NCBI RefSeq assembly: GCF_030285665.1
Contig: NZ_CP127295.1
Span: 3,286,001 to 3,350,000, forward strand
Reading direction: 5' to 3'
Origin: Amycolatopsis mongoliensis
GTDB lineage: Bacteria; Actinomycetota; Actinomycetes; Mycobacteriales; Pseudonocardiaceae
DNA length: 64,000 nucleotides
In this document: positions 1-10,287 of the stretch, one piece after another
Layout: each line of letters opens with the position of its first letter
How positions within the stretch are numbered: the first letter of the stretch is position 1
Notes under the pieces: model-generated
Told to the model about the DNA's origin: nothing
Databases searched by the model: none
Seen by the model: only the letters and a program-made list of their open reading frames with translations
Translations under genes and position numbers: made by a program

Positions 1-1
1 G

Positions 2-82
2 ACCCTGCTGGTGGAACGGGTCGGCCAGCAGCTGACGCCGGAGATGCGGGCCCAGCTGCAGGGCTCGGCAGTCCGCCGCTGA
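2..82 (+). CDS. Roadblock/LC7 protein, C-terminal end only (CvnB-like)
   Basis: These are the last 26 codons of a roadblock/LC7 protein whose start lies to the left of the window. The visible tail, [15 protein letters not shown] and onward, is nearly identical to the tail of the complete roadblock gene at 1871-2293, which is how it is recognised. A DUF742 gene begins 25 bases downstream and a small GTPase follows, the order cvnB-cvnC-cvnD of actinobacterial conservons. In that system the roadblock protein is thought to act with the GTPase beneath a membrane sensor kinase (cvnA), expected just outside the window. The family call is firm from context; the role is known only from the family. Confidence 0.75.
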   Translation, partial: TLLVERVGQQLTPEMRAQLQGSAVRR

Positions 83-107
83 GGACACGGGAACCGAGGA
101 GAGAGCC

Positions 108-890
108 GTGGACGACGGGCGCTTGAGGGGCGATGGCCGGCTCGGTGACGACTTCTCCGGCGGGTGGTCCGAGCAGCCGGACGACGGCCGGGAGGACTGG
201 CAGTCGTTCCGGGAACGGGTCGACCGCGAATGGCGGTCACGCCGGGTGCAGGCGTCCGACAACGACCCGGTGCGAGAACCCCCGAACTGGCTGACCGACA
301 GCAACGCCGGCCAGGAACCGATCCGGCCGATCCAGCCCGGGAGCGGCGAGTACCGCGACCGGCTGCTGGGCGGGCCGGGAGCGGAGCTGTTCGGCGGGTC
401 GAGCGGGCCGCTGTACGACGCGCACGACTTCGCCGCGTACAGCAACGATCGCGACTACTCGGCGGGGCTGGACTCCGGCGAGCTGGCCGCGGCGCTGCCG
501 CGGCAGGCCCACCAGGAGTACGTCGACGAGCCGGCGCCGACCGAGATGGAGACCTCGGGCCTGGTCCGGCCGTACTTCCGGACCCGGGGCCGGACGAAGG
601 CGACCCTCGACCTGGCGATCGAGGCGCTGATCTCGACCAGCGAACAGGGCCGGATGCTCGACCGGGTCCGGGTGCCCGAGCACCGGTCGATCTGCGACCT
701 GTGCCTCGACACCCGGTCGGTGGCCGAGGTGGCGGCGCTGCTGCGCCTGCCGCTCGGCGTGGTGCGGGTGTTGATTGGTGACGTGGCGGGTCTCGGCCTG
801 GTGCTGGTGCACACCAGCAGTCAAACCGTGGGCGACCGCCCGAGTATCGAGTTCATGGAAAGGGTGCTCAGTGGGCTTCGGAGAATTTGA
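108..890 (+). CDS. DUF742 domain protein (CvnC-like), first copy
   Basis: A 260-residue protein. The first ~170 residues are polar and look disordered; the last ~90 form the DUF742 domain, a winged-helix-like fold, with the motif SICDLCLDTRSVAEVAALL and the end [12 protein letters not shown]. The GTG start at 108 follows an AGGAGAGA ribosome site. The next gene starts inside its last codons, so the two are probably translationally coupled. DUF742 proteins are the third component of conservons, which couple a histidine kinase to a Ras-like GTPase and influence development and secondary metabolism in Streptomyces. The exact job of DUF742 is not settled. A second, frameshifted copy lies at 2300-3204. 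Confidence 0.88.
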   Translation: MDDGRLRGDGRLGDDFSGGWSEQPDDGREDWQSFRERVDREWRSRRVQASDNDPVREPPNWLTDSNAGQEPIRPIQPGSGEYRDRLLGGPGAELFGGSSGPLYDAHDFAAYSNDRDYSAGLDSGELAAALPRQAHQEYVDEPAPTEMETSGLVRPYFRTRGRTKATLDLAIEALISTSEQGRMLDRVRVPEHRSICDLCLDTRSVAEVAALLRLPLGVVRVLIGDVAGLGLVLVHTSSQTVGDRPSIEFMERVLSGLRRI

Positions 891-1479
891 CTCCGACGCG
901 AACGCGCCGCAGGTGACGGGTCCGACCTCGTCGGCCAAGATCGTGGTCGCCGGCGGGTTCGGTTCGGGGAAGACAACGTTGGTCGGGGCGATCTCCGAGA
1001 TCGACCCGCTGACCACCGAGGCCATGATGACCGAGGCGAGCGTCGGGCACGACGACACCTCGGCCACGCCCAACAAGACCACCACCACCGTGGCGATGGA
1101 CTTCGGGCGCATCTCGCTGGACTCGGACCTGGTGCTGTACGTCTTCGGCACCCCTGGTCAGCACCGGTTCTGGTTCATGTGGGACGACCTCGCGGTCGGC
1201 GCCATCGGGGCGGTCGTGCTGGTGGACACGCGGCGGCTCGCCGACGCGTTCCCGTCGATCGACTTCTTCGAGAACCGGAAGCTGCCCTACGTCGTCGCCA
1301 TCAACTGCTTCGACCGGCTTCTGCACCACCAGATCGAGGACGTGCGGCACGCGCTCACCATCGCGCCGTCCGTCCCGATCATGGCGTGCGACGCGCGTGA
1401 GCGCGACTCCGCCAAGCAGGTGCTGATCTCCGTCGTCCAGCACGCGATCGCGCACGATTCGGCGCTGCGCGCGGGCTGA
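871..1479 (+). CDS. Conservon small GTPase (CvnD-like)
   Basis: A 202-residue GTP/ATP-binding protein. The P-loop GFGSGKTT is at residues 30-37, the switch motif FGTPGQHRF at 92-100, and NCFD at about 145-148 stands where classic GTPases have NKxD. The GTG at 871 overlaps the end of the DUF742 gene by 20 bases and gives the usual short N-terminus before the P-loop; starting further upstream would only add a shadow of the DUF742 frame. It is the last gene of this conservon. CvnD proteins are MglA/Ras-like switches expected to work with the roadblock protein at the membrane. NCxD in place of NKxD is common in this family as I remember it. Confidence 0.88.
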   Translation: MGFGEFDSDANAPQVTGPTSSAKIVVAGGFGSGKTTLVGAISEIDPLTTEAMMTEASVGHDDTSATPNKTTTTVAMDFGRISLDSDLVLYVFGTPGQHRFWFMWDDLAVGAIGAVVLVDTRRLADAFPSIDFFENRKLPYVVAINCFDRLLHHQIEDVRHALTIAPSVPIMACDARERDSAKQVLISVVQHAIAHDSALRAG

Positions 1480-1870
1480 GGGTATGACGCCCCGAACCGG
1501 ATGCGGCCGTTGGAGTGAACTCCGCGTGCTTCACCCACTTCGGGGAGCGCTGCCGCCGTCCGGAGGACGAAGCGGTCGCCGCGGTTCGGTAGCGTCGGGG
1601 ACAGCGTCGCCTGCCCGGCCTGCCGCCGACCGGGCTGACCTGCGCGGACACCCCGCCACCGCGGGCCGCGGAGTGGGTTCCGCCTGCGCCGTCCGGACCG
1701 GGTCGGCGCGGAGCGCAGCCGAGCGCACACGTAGGGTGCGCAGCGGCCGGCGAGTGGTCGACTCGACACCGACGGCGGGGCGAATACGCTTTACGGTGGC
1801 GTCGTCGACCGGCCGTGCCGGCCACTCCGGGGTGCGGCGTGCGGTGCCGCAGGAGCAAGGAGGGGCAGTA
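1480..1870 (+). other. Intergenic region between the two conservon pieces
   Basis: 391 bases without a convincing gene. Reading frames here are open only because of the high GC content and resemble no family I recognise. The right end holds a promoter-like pair (1763-1790) and a strong AAGGAGG ribosome site just before the GTG at 1871. Nothing else was recognised. Confidence 0.6.
1763..1790 (+). promoter_or_regulatory. Predicted promoter of the second roadblock gene
   Basis: TCGACA at 1763-1768 and TACGCT at 1785-1790 are separated by 16 bases, close to the housekeeping sigma consensus (TTGACA, TAnnnT). Transcription would begin near 1797, giving a leader of about 74 bases to the GTG at 1871. 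Inference from sequence only. Confidence 0.4.
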
Positions 1871-2293
1871 GTGACGGCTTCCGGCCAGCAGCAGGGCTCG
1901 TTCGGCTGGCTCATCACGGACTTCGTGCGCCGGGTGCCCGGCGCCGCGCACGCCGTTCTGGTGTCCGCCGACGGGCTGCTCCTGGCGCCGTCGGAAGGGC
2001 TGCCCCAAGAGCGCGCCGAGCAGCTGTCCGCGGTCGCGTCCGGGCTGATCAGCCTGACGGCCGGGGCCGCGCGCTGCTTCGAGGCGGGCGGTGTCAACCA
2101 GACCGTGGTGGAGATGGAGCGCGGCTACCTGTTCCTGATGTCCGTTTCGGACGGTTCGTCGCTGGCGGTGCTGGCCGCGCCGACGTGCGACATCGGCACG
2201 GTCGCGTACGAGATGACGCTGCTCGTCGAGCGGGTCGGCCAGCAGATCACCCCCGAGCTGCGCTCCCAGCTCCAGGGCGGCGTGCGTGGGTAG
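1871..2293 (+). CDS. Roadblock/LC7 domain protein (CvnB-like)
   Basis: A 140-residue protein that is one roadblock/LC7 domain: [20 protein letters not shown] begins it, followed by the central [17 protein letters not shown] helix and the C-terminal [19 protein letters not shown] helix. The GTG start at 1871 is set by an excellent AAGGAGG site. It belongs with the DUF742 gene six bases downstream. No sensor kinase precedes it and no GTPase follows, so this second conservon piece is incomplete and may share the kinase and GTPase of the first. The two tails are nearly identical, which points to tandem duplication. Confidence 0.88.
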   Translation: MTASGQQQGSFGWLITDFVRRVPGAAHAVLVSADGLLLAPSEGLPQERAEQLSAVASGLISLTAGAARCFEAGGVNQTVVEMERGYLFLMSVSDGSSLAVLAAPTCDIGTVAYEMTLLVERVGQQITPELRSQLQGGVRG

Positions 2294-2299
2294 GACACG

Positions 2300-3204
2300 A
2301 TGAGGATTTCGGGATTCGACGATCCGGACTCCAGCGGCTGGGACGCACTGCACCGCGGTACCGAGCGCGAGGGTTTCGATTCGCCCAGCAAGTTCGACAT
2401 GTCGACGCTGTCGACGATCATGCCCAAGCGCAAGCCGGCCCGTCCCCAGCCGGATTCGCAGGGCTACACGGACGAGGACACCCGCGAGTGGGGCCCGTCG
2501 TCCGATTCCGCCGACTTCGACGAGGACTACGACGAGGGCTACGACCCCGCCGAGCCGGAGTGGCAGGACGGGGAGACCTACGAGCCGGAGCCCCCGCCGC
2601 TCGAGCCGGCGTGGACGCCCCCGCGCGGCGCGCGTCCGCCTGCCCCGCCGCGCCTGCCGGCACCCCCGCGGCCCCCGGCACCCCGGCCGCCGGCACCGAG
2701 ACCCCCGGTGTCCAGACCCCAGGCGGCGCCCCCGCCTGCGTGGGCTCCGCCGATCGACCCGCGGACCGGCTGGACGCCCCCGCCGGACCCGGAGACCCGC
2801 TGGATCCCGCAGCCGGAGCCGTGGGGGAGCCGGCCCGCGTCCTGAGCCCGGCGCCGGTCGCTTCGGCGGGCTCCCGGGTGCGCCCGTACACGCGGACCGG
2901 CGGTCGTACCCGGTCCGACCACAACCTGGCGCTGGAGGCGCTGGTCTCGACGTCCGACGACGGGCGCCGGTACCGCGGCGTGCGGTCGGTCGAGCACCGC
3001 CGGATCTGCGACCTGTGCCTGGACACGCGGTCGGTGGCCGAGATCGCCGCCCACCTGCGGCTGCCGCTGGGCGTGGTGAAGGTGCTGGTCGGCGACATGG
3101 CCGACATCGGGCTGGTGCTGATCCACCAGACGGAGCTGATCCTCGGGGACCGCTCGTCCCGCGATTTCATGGAACGCGTCCTGGCCGGACTGCGGGCGCT
3201 CTAG
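2300..3204 (+). pseudogene. DUF742 protein (CvnC-like), second copy, split by a -1 frameshift
   Basis: The N-terminal half is coded in one frame from the ATG at 2300 to a TGA at 2843-2845. It is acidic, then proline-rich, with a repeated W-x-PP-x-DP-x-T pattern near residues 155-175. The DUF742 domain (RVRPYTRTGGRT, then RICDLCLDTRSVAEIAAHL) continues in the neighbouring frame to the stop at 3202-3204. The frames meet at a run of five G at 2823-2827; a sixth G would give one open protein of 301 residues. This is either a sequencing error in the homopolymer, a real mutation, or a domain restarted at GTG 2821. GGAG at 2815-2818 lies too close to that GTG to be a good ribosome site. A role would mirror the gene at 108-890. 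Confidence 0.75.
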
Positions 3205-3209
3205 CCGCG

Positions 3210-5447
3210 CTACTCCTCGACCAGCGCGGCCGAGGTGATCCGGTGCAGCGAGTACCGCTCGTTGTTGTCGCCTTCGAGGATCCCGCCGCCGACCCGGACG
3301 GGCCGGATCACCCGCTGGCTGGCGGTCCCGCGTGAGTCGACGAACCCGATCCAGACCTCACGGCGTTCCAAGGTGGCCCGGGACAGCAGCTCCAGCGTTG
3401 CCGACGTGTCCGCCCCACCGCCGACCGGCGCCCGGACCGCGGACCCCCGGCGCCGGGCGGACGCGGCGTCCCCGGCCCGCAGGTTCGAGACGATCCGCGC
3501 CGCCTGGTCGGCCGTCAGCACCGCCTGCTCACCCGGGCTGCGCCGGGCCGCCCTGGCCTTCGCCGGCAGCCGGCGTCCACCCGGCCGGATGTCGACGACC
3601 CGGCCGTCCGGGCCCTCCGCCGCCGGGGCGAACCCCGCCGCGCGCAGGCCCGTGAGGACCTCGTGCAGCGGGTCCGGGCTGATCACCACCGTCGGCGCGA
3701 TCAGCCGCAGGTCGTGCTCCGCCGCGACCGGGTGGGCCAGCACCTCCGCCAGCAACGCCTCGTCGTCGCACCGCAGGAACGACGCCGCGACGCCGCCGCG
3801 CAGCCGGCCGTGGCGCCGGGCGACGTCGTCGACCAGGTAGCTCAGCGACTGCGGGACCGGCGTCGCGGACTTCGCCTTGAACAGCGCGTGCAGCTCGCCC
3901 GCGGTCCGGCCGGTGTCCAGCGCCCGCCGGACGGACGCCTCGGTGATCCGGTAGACCGTCGCGTGGCCGGCCGACTCGACGTCCGCGGCGGCTGAGATTT
4001 CTGCCGCCAGCTCCGGCTCCAGGGGCCCGGGCGCGACGACCGTCAGGTCGGCCTGCAGCAGCACGTGGTCCACCGGCGCGGGCAGCGCGTCCAGGATCGC
4101 CTCGACCGCGCCCCGGCGGTCGTCGGCGAGCAGGGCCCGCGTCGCCGTCGTGACGCCGCCGAGCCCGACGATCCCCAGCGCCGACGCCTCGGACATCGTC
4201 CAGCGGACGGTCTCGTCCCGCAGCCGCCCGCCACGCCGCGGGGCCCGCCAGGCCAGCACCGCGACGAGCTCGTCGACGCTCTTCACACCGGCGCCCCGGG
4301 GCAGGTCGGCCAGTGCGGCCAGGACCCGCCGCCGCGCGACCGGCGCCAGCGGGCGGCGCAGCTCCTCCGACAGCGGCGCGATCGGCTTGTCCTTGGCGTC
4401 GCGCCCGCCGGCCATCCCCGGCAGCCGCGGCAGCTCCAGCCACGCCTGGGCCAGCGTCATCCACCGCTGCGCGGTCGGCGACGCGAGCCACGAGTCGGTC
4501 AGCGTCGTCGGCACCCACTCGGGCGCGGTCGTCTCGCTGTCCGCGACGAGCCCCGCGCCCACGGCGAGCTCGGCCAGCAGGATCGCCTGCGGCTCGTCGA
4601 TCTCGAGGTCCTTGGCCAGCTTCTTCAGCTCGCGCACGCCGAGGCCGCCCGACTTGAGCACCGGCGGCGGCGCCGCGGACCACGAGCGCAGCAGGGATTC
4701 GGTGTGGCGCAGGAACTCCATCGCCTCACCGGCCGCTGCTTCGTCCAAAATGGACGGCTGGTGCGGGTGGACCGGCAGCGCGGGCTCGGTGAGCGCGCCC
4801 GGGGCGAAGACCCCGCCGCGCACCGCGATGCCGAGTTCGCGCGGCAGCTCGACGGTCTGGTCGTCGCGTCGCAGCAGCAGCCCGCGGGCCAGCAGCTTCT
4901 GCACCGGTGTCCCGGCCTTCTCGAGCGTCAGGTCGAGCCCGGCGTCGCGGGTGCGGCCGATCGGCGGGCCCGCGGCGAGGGCGGTGAGCACGCCGCGCTC
5001 GTCGTCGGGCAGCTCCGCGATCCGGGCCTCGAGGTCCTCTCCGGCGAGCGACGGCGCCGACGCGCCGAGCCCGGCCGGGAACGGCCCGAGTGCCTCCCGG
5101 ACCGAGGGCGGCACGCGCAGCGCGTCGTCCGGGCCCCAGGCGAGTGCGCGGGCGCGCAGCCGGGTCAGTGGCCCGGCGATGTCGGCGCCGACCAGCTTCG
5201 CGACGTCCTCGACCGGCACCGGGTCGCGGTCCGCGCCGGCCAGCAGGCACGCTTCGAGCACGGCCAGGGTGACCGTGTCGAGGTCTTCGCAGGCGCGCGC
5301 GACGGAGCCCGGCGTGCCGGCGCGGGTGGCCAGCACCGTGCTGTCGGAGGGCGGTGGCGTCGACAGGTCGCGCCGCGTGCGGAGCAGCTCTTCGAGAGCG
5401 GCGTCGGACTCCGCGCGCAGCCAGTCCGCCAAGGAGGTCGCGGGCAT
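3210..5447 (-). CDS. Helicase-associated/WYL-like domain protein (Rv0862c-like)
   Basis: A 745-residue protein. The middle resembles the domain found beside XPB/Ssl2-type helicases (Helicase_C_3 family); the last ~60 residues (EVWIGFVDSRGTASQRVIRP, then ERYSLHRITSA) look like a WYL-type beta barrel. No Walker A or DEAD motif is visible, so it is not itself a helicase. The M. tuberculosis counterpart Rv0862c sits next to the XPB helicase; no helicase gene is seen here. The ATG at 5447 has TACCCT eight bases upstream, so the mRNA may be almost leaderless. It converges with the DUF742 gene at 3204. A DNA-repair or regulatory link is inference. Confidence 0.75.
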   Translation of the reverse strand: MPATSLADWLRAESDAALEELLRTRRDLSTPPPSDSTVLATRAGTPGSVARACEDLDTVTLAVLEACLLAGADRDPVPVEDVAKLVGADIAGPLTRLRARALAWGPDDALRVPPSVREALGPFPAGLGASAPSLAGEDLEARIAELPDDERGVLTALAAGPPIGRTRDAGLDLTLEKAGTPVQKLLARGLLLRRDDQTVELPRELGIAVRGGVFAPGALTEPALPVHPHQPSILDEAAAGEAMEFLRHTESLLRSWSAAPPPVLKSGGLGVRELKKLAKDLEIDEPQAILLAELAVGAGLVADSETTAPEWVPTTLTDSWLASPTAQRWMTLAQAWLELPRLPGMAGGRDAKDKPIAPLSEELRRPLAPVARRRVLAALADLPRGAGVKSVDELVAVLAWRAPRRGGRLRDETVRWTMSEASALGIVGLGGVTTATRALLADDRRGAVEAILDALPAPVDHVLLQADLTVVAPGPLEPELAAEISAAADVESAGHATVYRITEASVRRALDTGRTAGELHALFKAKSATPVPQSLSYLVDDVARRHGRLRGGVAASFLRCDDEALLAEVLAHPVAAEHDLRLIAPTVVISPDPLHEVLTGLRAAGFAPAAEGPDGRVVDIRPGGRRLPAKARAARRSPGEQAVLTADQAARIVSNLRAGDAASARRRGSAVRAPVGGGADTSATLELLSRATLERREVWIGFVDSRGTASQRVIRPVRVGGGILEGDNNERYSLHRITSAALVEE

Positions 5448-5537
5448 AGAAGGCCAGGGTACCGGGCGGTTGCGACAGTCCGCCCGGGCTCAGGCAGACT
5501 GTCTCCCGAGAGACGGAGCACGGCTGTGGAGGACGTT

Positions 5538-5717
5538 GTGGCCAAGGGCGAGAAGAAGCACAAGGGTATCGACCCGACCTGGCCGGGCGAGGCGGGCGAG
5601 CACCCCGTGACCGAGCTGTCCTCGGACCGCCAGGGCGCGCTGTCGCCGTTCGGCGACATCACGTTCCCGCTCGACACGGTGCCCTACGTGCACCCCGAGA
5701 CCGAGATCAACCGCTGA
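5538..5717 (+). CDS. Small conserved protein (Rv0863-like position)
   Basis: A 59-residue hydrophilic protein starting MAKGEKKHKGIDPTWPGEAG, rich in Gly, Pro and charged residues, with no membrane segment. The GTG at 5538 is preferred because GGAGG ends five bases before it; an in-frame GTG at 5526 is the alternative and would add four residues. It lies divergent from the helicase-associated gene, exactly where M. tuberculosis has the small gene Rv0863. The function is unknown. Confidence 0.65.
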   Translation: MAKGEKKHKGIDPTWPGEAGEHPVTELSSDRQGALSPFGDITFPLDTVPYVHPETEINR

Positions 5718-5820
5718 CCGCATAGTTACTGGTCAGTACCGGTATCGGGGCCTCGTGAGGGCGGTCACGGGAGTAGGTTCGCTCCCGTCCCAGCCCCTCT
5801 TTCCCACGCGGGAGTAAGTC

Positions 5821-7209
<1,389 letters not shown>

Positions 7210-7306
7210 GTGGTCGGTTCGGCGGACCCCGGAGTCGTTCTTTTGCCGGACGACCGGGGCCCCGCCGCGTCCTAGGCTTGACCCCGAGACGGTGGGGGGA
7301 GGCCGA

Positions 7307-8803
7307 ATGCGGAGGACTTTGCTGGTCGCGGCGGTGGCCGTGGTGGTGGCGTCCGTCGTGCCGGGTGTGGCGCAGGCGGCGCCGGGTGCGCTGCGGTGGG
7401 GTGCGTGCCCGGCGGACGTCACGGCGCCGGGCCTGGAGTGCACGACGCTCGAGGTCCCGCTGGACTACCGGAAACCGGACGGGCGGCAGATCCAGGTCGC
7501 GGTGTCGCGCCTGAAGAGCGCGAACCCGGCCCACCGCCGGGGAGTGCTGCTGACCAACCCGGGCGGGCCCGGCGGGCCGGGGCTGGACATGCCGGCGCTG
7601 CTGGCGCTGATCGGGCTGCCGCAGAGCTTGCTGGACACCTACGACGTCATCGGGTTCGACCCGCGCGGCGTCGGCCACAGCACGCCGGTGACGTGCGATC
7701 TGGCGCCCGCGCAGCTGCGGAGCAACGTCCCGCCGTACGCGCTCGGCCCGGCGGACGTCGCCGCGCACGCCGAGTACGTGCAGGGGGTCGCGCGGCAGTG
7801 CGGCGCGTCGCGGACGGCGGCGATGCTGCCGTACGTCACGACGGCGAACACGGCCCGCGACATGGACCGGATCCGCGCGGCGCTGGGCGAGCCGAAGCTG
7901 TCGTACTACGGGATTTCGTACGGCACGTACCTGGGCGCGGTGTACACGACGCTGTTCCCGCAGCGCAGCGACCGGATCGTGCTGGACAGCAACCTGGCCC
8001 CCGGCGGTCTCGACGTCACCGGCTCGCGCTTGTTCGCCCAGGGCTTCGACGACCGCTTCCCGGACTTCGCCGCGTTCGCCGTCGCGCACCAGGAGTTCGG
8101 CCTCGGCAGGACGCGGGCCGAGGTGACGGCCAAGTACTTCGACCTGGCCGCGCGGCTGGACGCGAAGCCGAGCCCGGAAGGCGTCGACGGCAAGCTGTTC
8201 CGCCAGCTCACGTTCGGGATGTTCTACAGCGACGCGACCCTGCCGTACCTGGCTTCGGCGTGGCACGCGCTCGACACCGGGGCGCCGGTTCCGCAGCCAC
8301 CGGGCGGGACGGTCCCGGACCTGGACAACCTGCTGTCGAGCCAGCTCTACGTGGTGTGCGGTGACTCGGCCTGGCCGGAGCCGGTCCGGACGTACCAGAA
8401 GAACGTCGCGATCGACCGCATCCGCCACCCGATGTTCGGGCCGGCGGCGGCCAACATCTGGCCGTGCGCGTTCTGGCCGTCCGAACCGGCGGAGCCCCAG
8501 GTCCGCATCGGCGACCGCGGCCCATCGGACATCTTGATGCTGCAGAACCTCCGCGACCCGGCAACCCCGCTGACGGGCGCCCGCCAGCTGCGCCGCGCGT
8601 TCGGCGACCGGGCCCGCATGGTGACGGCCGACCAGGGCGGCCACGGGACGTTCTTCTTCGGAGGCAACACCTGCGCGAACAACGCGGGAACGAAGTTCCT
8701 GACGACGGGAGAACTTCCACCCCGTGACCTGGCATGCGCGGCGGAGCCGTCCCACCAGGCACCAGCGGCGGCCCTCGCGGCGTTTCCGGTCCGCTTGTTC
8801 TGA
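7307..8803 (+). CDS. Secreted alpha/beta-hydrolase, tripeptidyl aminopeptidase-like
   Basis: A 498-residue exported serine peptidase of the Streptomyces Tap / mycobacterial CaeA-Hip1 type. Residues 1-25 are a signal peptide ([14 protein letters not shown], ending AQA). The oxyanion region is NPGGPGGPG at 84-92 and the nucleophile is Ser204 in GISYG. The charge-relay Asp is in NLRDPATP and the His in GGHG near the C-terminus. The ATG at 7307 is chosen for the GGGGGAGG site four bases upstream; an in-frame GTG at 7292 would place the ribosome site inside the gene. It probably releases N-terminal tripeptides outside the cell. There is no obvious operon partner. Confidence 0.88.
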   Translation: MRRTLLVAAVAVVVASVVPGVAQAAPGALRWGACPADVTAPGLECTTLEVPLDYRKPDGRQIQVAVSRLKSANPAHRRGVLLTNPGGPGGPGLDMPALLALIGLPQSLLDTYDVIGFDPRGVGHSTPVTCDLAPAQLRSNVPPYALGPADVAAHAEYVQGVARQCGASRTAAMLPYVTTANTARDMDRIRAALGEPKLSYYGISYGTYLGAVYTTLFPQRSDRIVLDSNLAPGGLDVTGSRLFAQGFDDRFPDFAAFAVAHQEFGLGRTRAEVTAKYFDLAARLDAKPSPEGVDGKLFRQLTFGMFYSDATLPYLASAWHALDTGAPVPQPPGGTVPDLDNLLSSQLYVVCGDSAWPEPVRTYQKNVAIDRIRHPMFGPAAANIWPCAFWPSEPAEPQVRIGDRGPSDILMLQNLRDPATPLTGARQLRRAFGDRARMVTADQGGHGTFFFGGNTCANNAGTKFLTTGELPPRDLACAAEPSHQAPAAALAAFPVRLF

Positions 8804-8887
8804 GCTTGCGGACGGCCAACGCCAGGGTCGCTGCCCGCCGACGGTCCTCGCCGCGATGGCGGCGACACCCTCCGCCGCCGCCGGAAG

Positions 8888-8893
8888 TAGCCT
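8888..8893 (+). promoter_or_regulatory. -10 element for leaderless moaC
   Basis: TAGCCT lies exactly six bases before the GTG start at 8900, so transcription would start at the first coding base. No ribosome site is visible in front of the GTG. Confidence 0.5.
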
Positions 8894-8899
8894 CGGCGT

Positions 8900-9370
8900 G
8901 TGAGTGAACTCAGCCACGTCGACGAGACCGGCGCCGCCCGGATGGTCGACGTCTCCGGCAAGACCGCCACCGCGCGCACCGCGCTCGCCGCCGGGACCGT
9001 GCGGACCACCGCCGAGGTGCTCCGGCTGCTGGCCACCGACGGCCTCCCCAAGGGCGACGCCCTCGCCACCGCCCGCATCGCCGGGATCATGGGCGCCAAG
9101 CGCGTGCCCGAGCTGATCCCGCTCTGCCACCAGATCGCGCTGTCCGGGGTCAAGGTCGAGTTCACCCTCGGCGAGGCCGAGGTCGGGATCCGCGCGACGG
9201 CGAAGACCACCGACGTCACCGGCGTCGAGATGGAAGCGCTGACCGCGGTCGCGGTGGCCGGGCTCACCCTGCACGACATGATCAAGGCCGTCGACCCGGC
9301 GGCGACGCTGGACGACGTCCGCCTGCTCCGCAAGGACGGCGGCAAGACCGGAACCTGGGAGCGGCCGTGA
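8900..9370 (+). CDS. moaC: Cyclic pyranopterin monophosphate synthase MoaC
   Basis: A 156-residue protein that covers MoaC from end to end: SHVDETGAARMVDVSGK, the PLCHQI segment, and TGVEMEALTAVAVAGLTLHD with the catalytic Lys that follows in MIKAVD. It converts the MoaA product into cyclic pyranopterin, the first stable intermediate of molybdenum cofactor. The GTG at 8900 appears leaderless. Its stop overlaps the start of the mog-moaE fusion (GTGA). MoaA and MoaD are coded about 4 kb away on the other strand. Confidence 0.95.
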   Translation: MSELSHVDETGAARMVDVSGKTATARTALAAGTVRTTAEVLRLLATDGLPKGDALATARIAGIMGAKRVPELIPLCHQIALSGVKVEFTLGEAEVGIRATAKTTDVTGVEMEALTAVAVAGLTLHDMIKAVDPAATLDDVRLLRKDGGKTGTWERP

Positions 9371-10287
9371 AGCGCACCGCACGCGTGATCGTGGCGTCCA
9401 ACCGCGCCGCGAAGGGCGTCTACGAGGACAAGACGGGCCCGGTGATCGTCGCCTGGCTGGCCGGGCGCGGCTACGACGTGCCGGCGCCGGTCGTCGTCGA
9501 GGACGGCGACCCGGTCGGCGTCGCGCTGCGGGCCGCGCTGGCCGACGGCGTCGCCGTGGTGCTCACCACCGGCGGCACCGGCATCTCGCCGACCGATCGC
9601 ACCCCGGACGTCACGCGCGCGCTCCTGGACCACGAGCTGCCGGGTGTCGCGGACGCGATCCGCGCCGCCGGGCTGCCGAAGGTGCCGACCGCGGTGCTCT
9701 CGCGCGGTGTCGCGGGCGTTGCGGGGCGGACCTTGGTCGTGAACCTCCCCGGCTCCAGCGGCGGCGTGAAGGACGGCCTGGGCGTGCTCGACGGCGTCCT
9801 GGACCACGCGGTCGACCAGCTGGCCGGGGGCGACCACCCGCGTCCCGCCGCGGCCGGGCCTTCGGTGCGCGTCGCCCGGGCGCTGGTGACCGAGGACGTG
9901 CTGTCGGTCGAGGAGCACGCCCGCCTGGTCGAGGACGACGCCGCGGGCGCGGTGGTGACGTTCGCCGGAGTGGTCCGCGACCACGACGGCGGCAAGGGCG
10001 TGCGCGACCTGACGTACGAGGGCCACCCGAGTGCGAGCCAGGTGATCGCGGACGTGGTCGCGGAGCTGGCCACGCGCTGGTCCGGCGTCCGGGCGGTGGC
10101 GGTGAGCCACCGCATCGGTCACCTGACGATCGGCGACGTGGCGCTGGCGTGCGCGGTGGCGGCGGAGCACCGCGGCCAGGCGTTCTCGGCGTGCTCGGAC
10201 CTGGTCGACGAGGTGAAGGCGCGGCTGCCGGTCTGGAAGCACCAGCACTTCACCGACGGCACGGACGAGTGGGTCAACTCGCCGTGA
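9367..10287 (+). CDS. Fused MogA/MoaB-type adenylyltransferase and MoaE
   Basis: A 306-residue fusion. Residues 4-150 are a Mog/MoaB domain (LTTGGTGISPTDRTPD around 66-81, NLPGSSGG at 126-133), which adenylates molybdopterin. Residues 168-304 are MoaE, the large subunit of molybdopterin synthase, with RDHDGG at 204-209, HRIGHLTIGD at 248-257 and the catalytic-region KHQHF at 291-295. A short Pro/Ala linker lies at 155-165. In M. tuberculosis these are separate genes, mog and moaE2, in the same order, so this is a fusion of neighbours. It overlaps moaC by four bases. MoaE should pair with the MoaD encoded at 13122-13382. Confidence 0.93.
   Translation: MKRTARVIVASNRAAKGVYEDKTGPVIVAWLAGRGYDVPAPVVVEDGDPVGVALRAALADGVAVVLTTGGTGISPTDRTPDVTRALLDHELPGVADAIRAAGLPKVPTAVLSRGVAGVAGRTLVVNLPGSSGGVKDGLGVLDGVLDHAVDQLAGGDHPRPAAAGPSVRVARALVTEDVLSVEEHARLVEDDAAGAVVTFAGVVRDHDGGKGVRDLTYEGHPSASQVIADVVAELATRWSGVRAVAVSHRIGHLTIGDVALACAVAAEHRGQAFSACSDLVDEVKARLPVWKHQHFTDGTDEWVNSP

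Noticed and set aside
237..1151. A 304-codon minus-strand frame over the first conservon
   Set aside because: It is a shadow of DUF742 and GTPase genes, His/Arg-rich and without motifs.
4065..5717. A 550-codon open frame on the plus strand through the helicase-associated gene
   Set aside because: It is the antisense shadow of 3210-5447; the composition is Arg/Gly/His-rich with no family signature. Only its last 60 codons (5538-5717) look like a real small gene.
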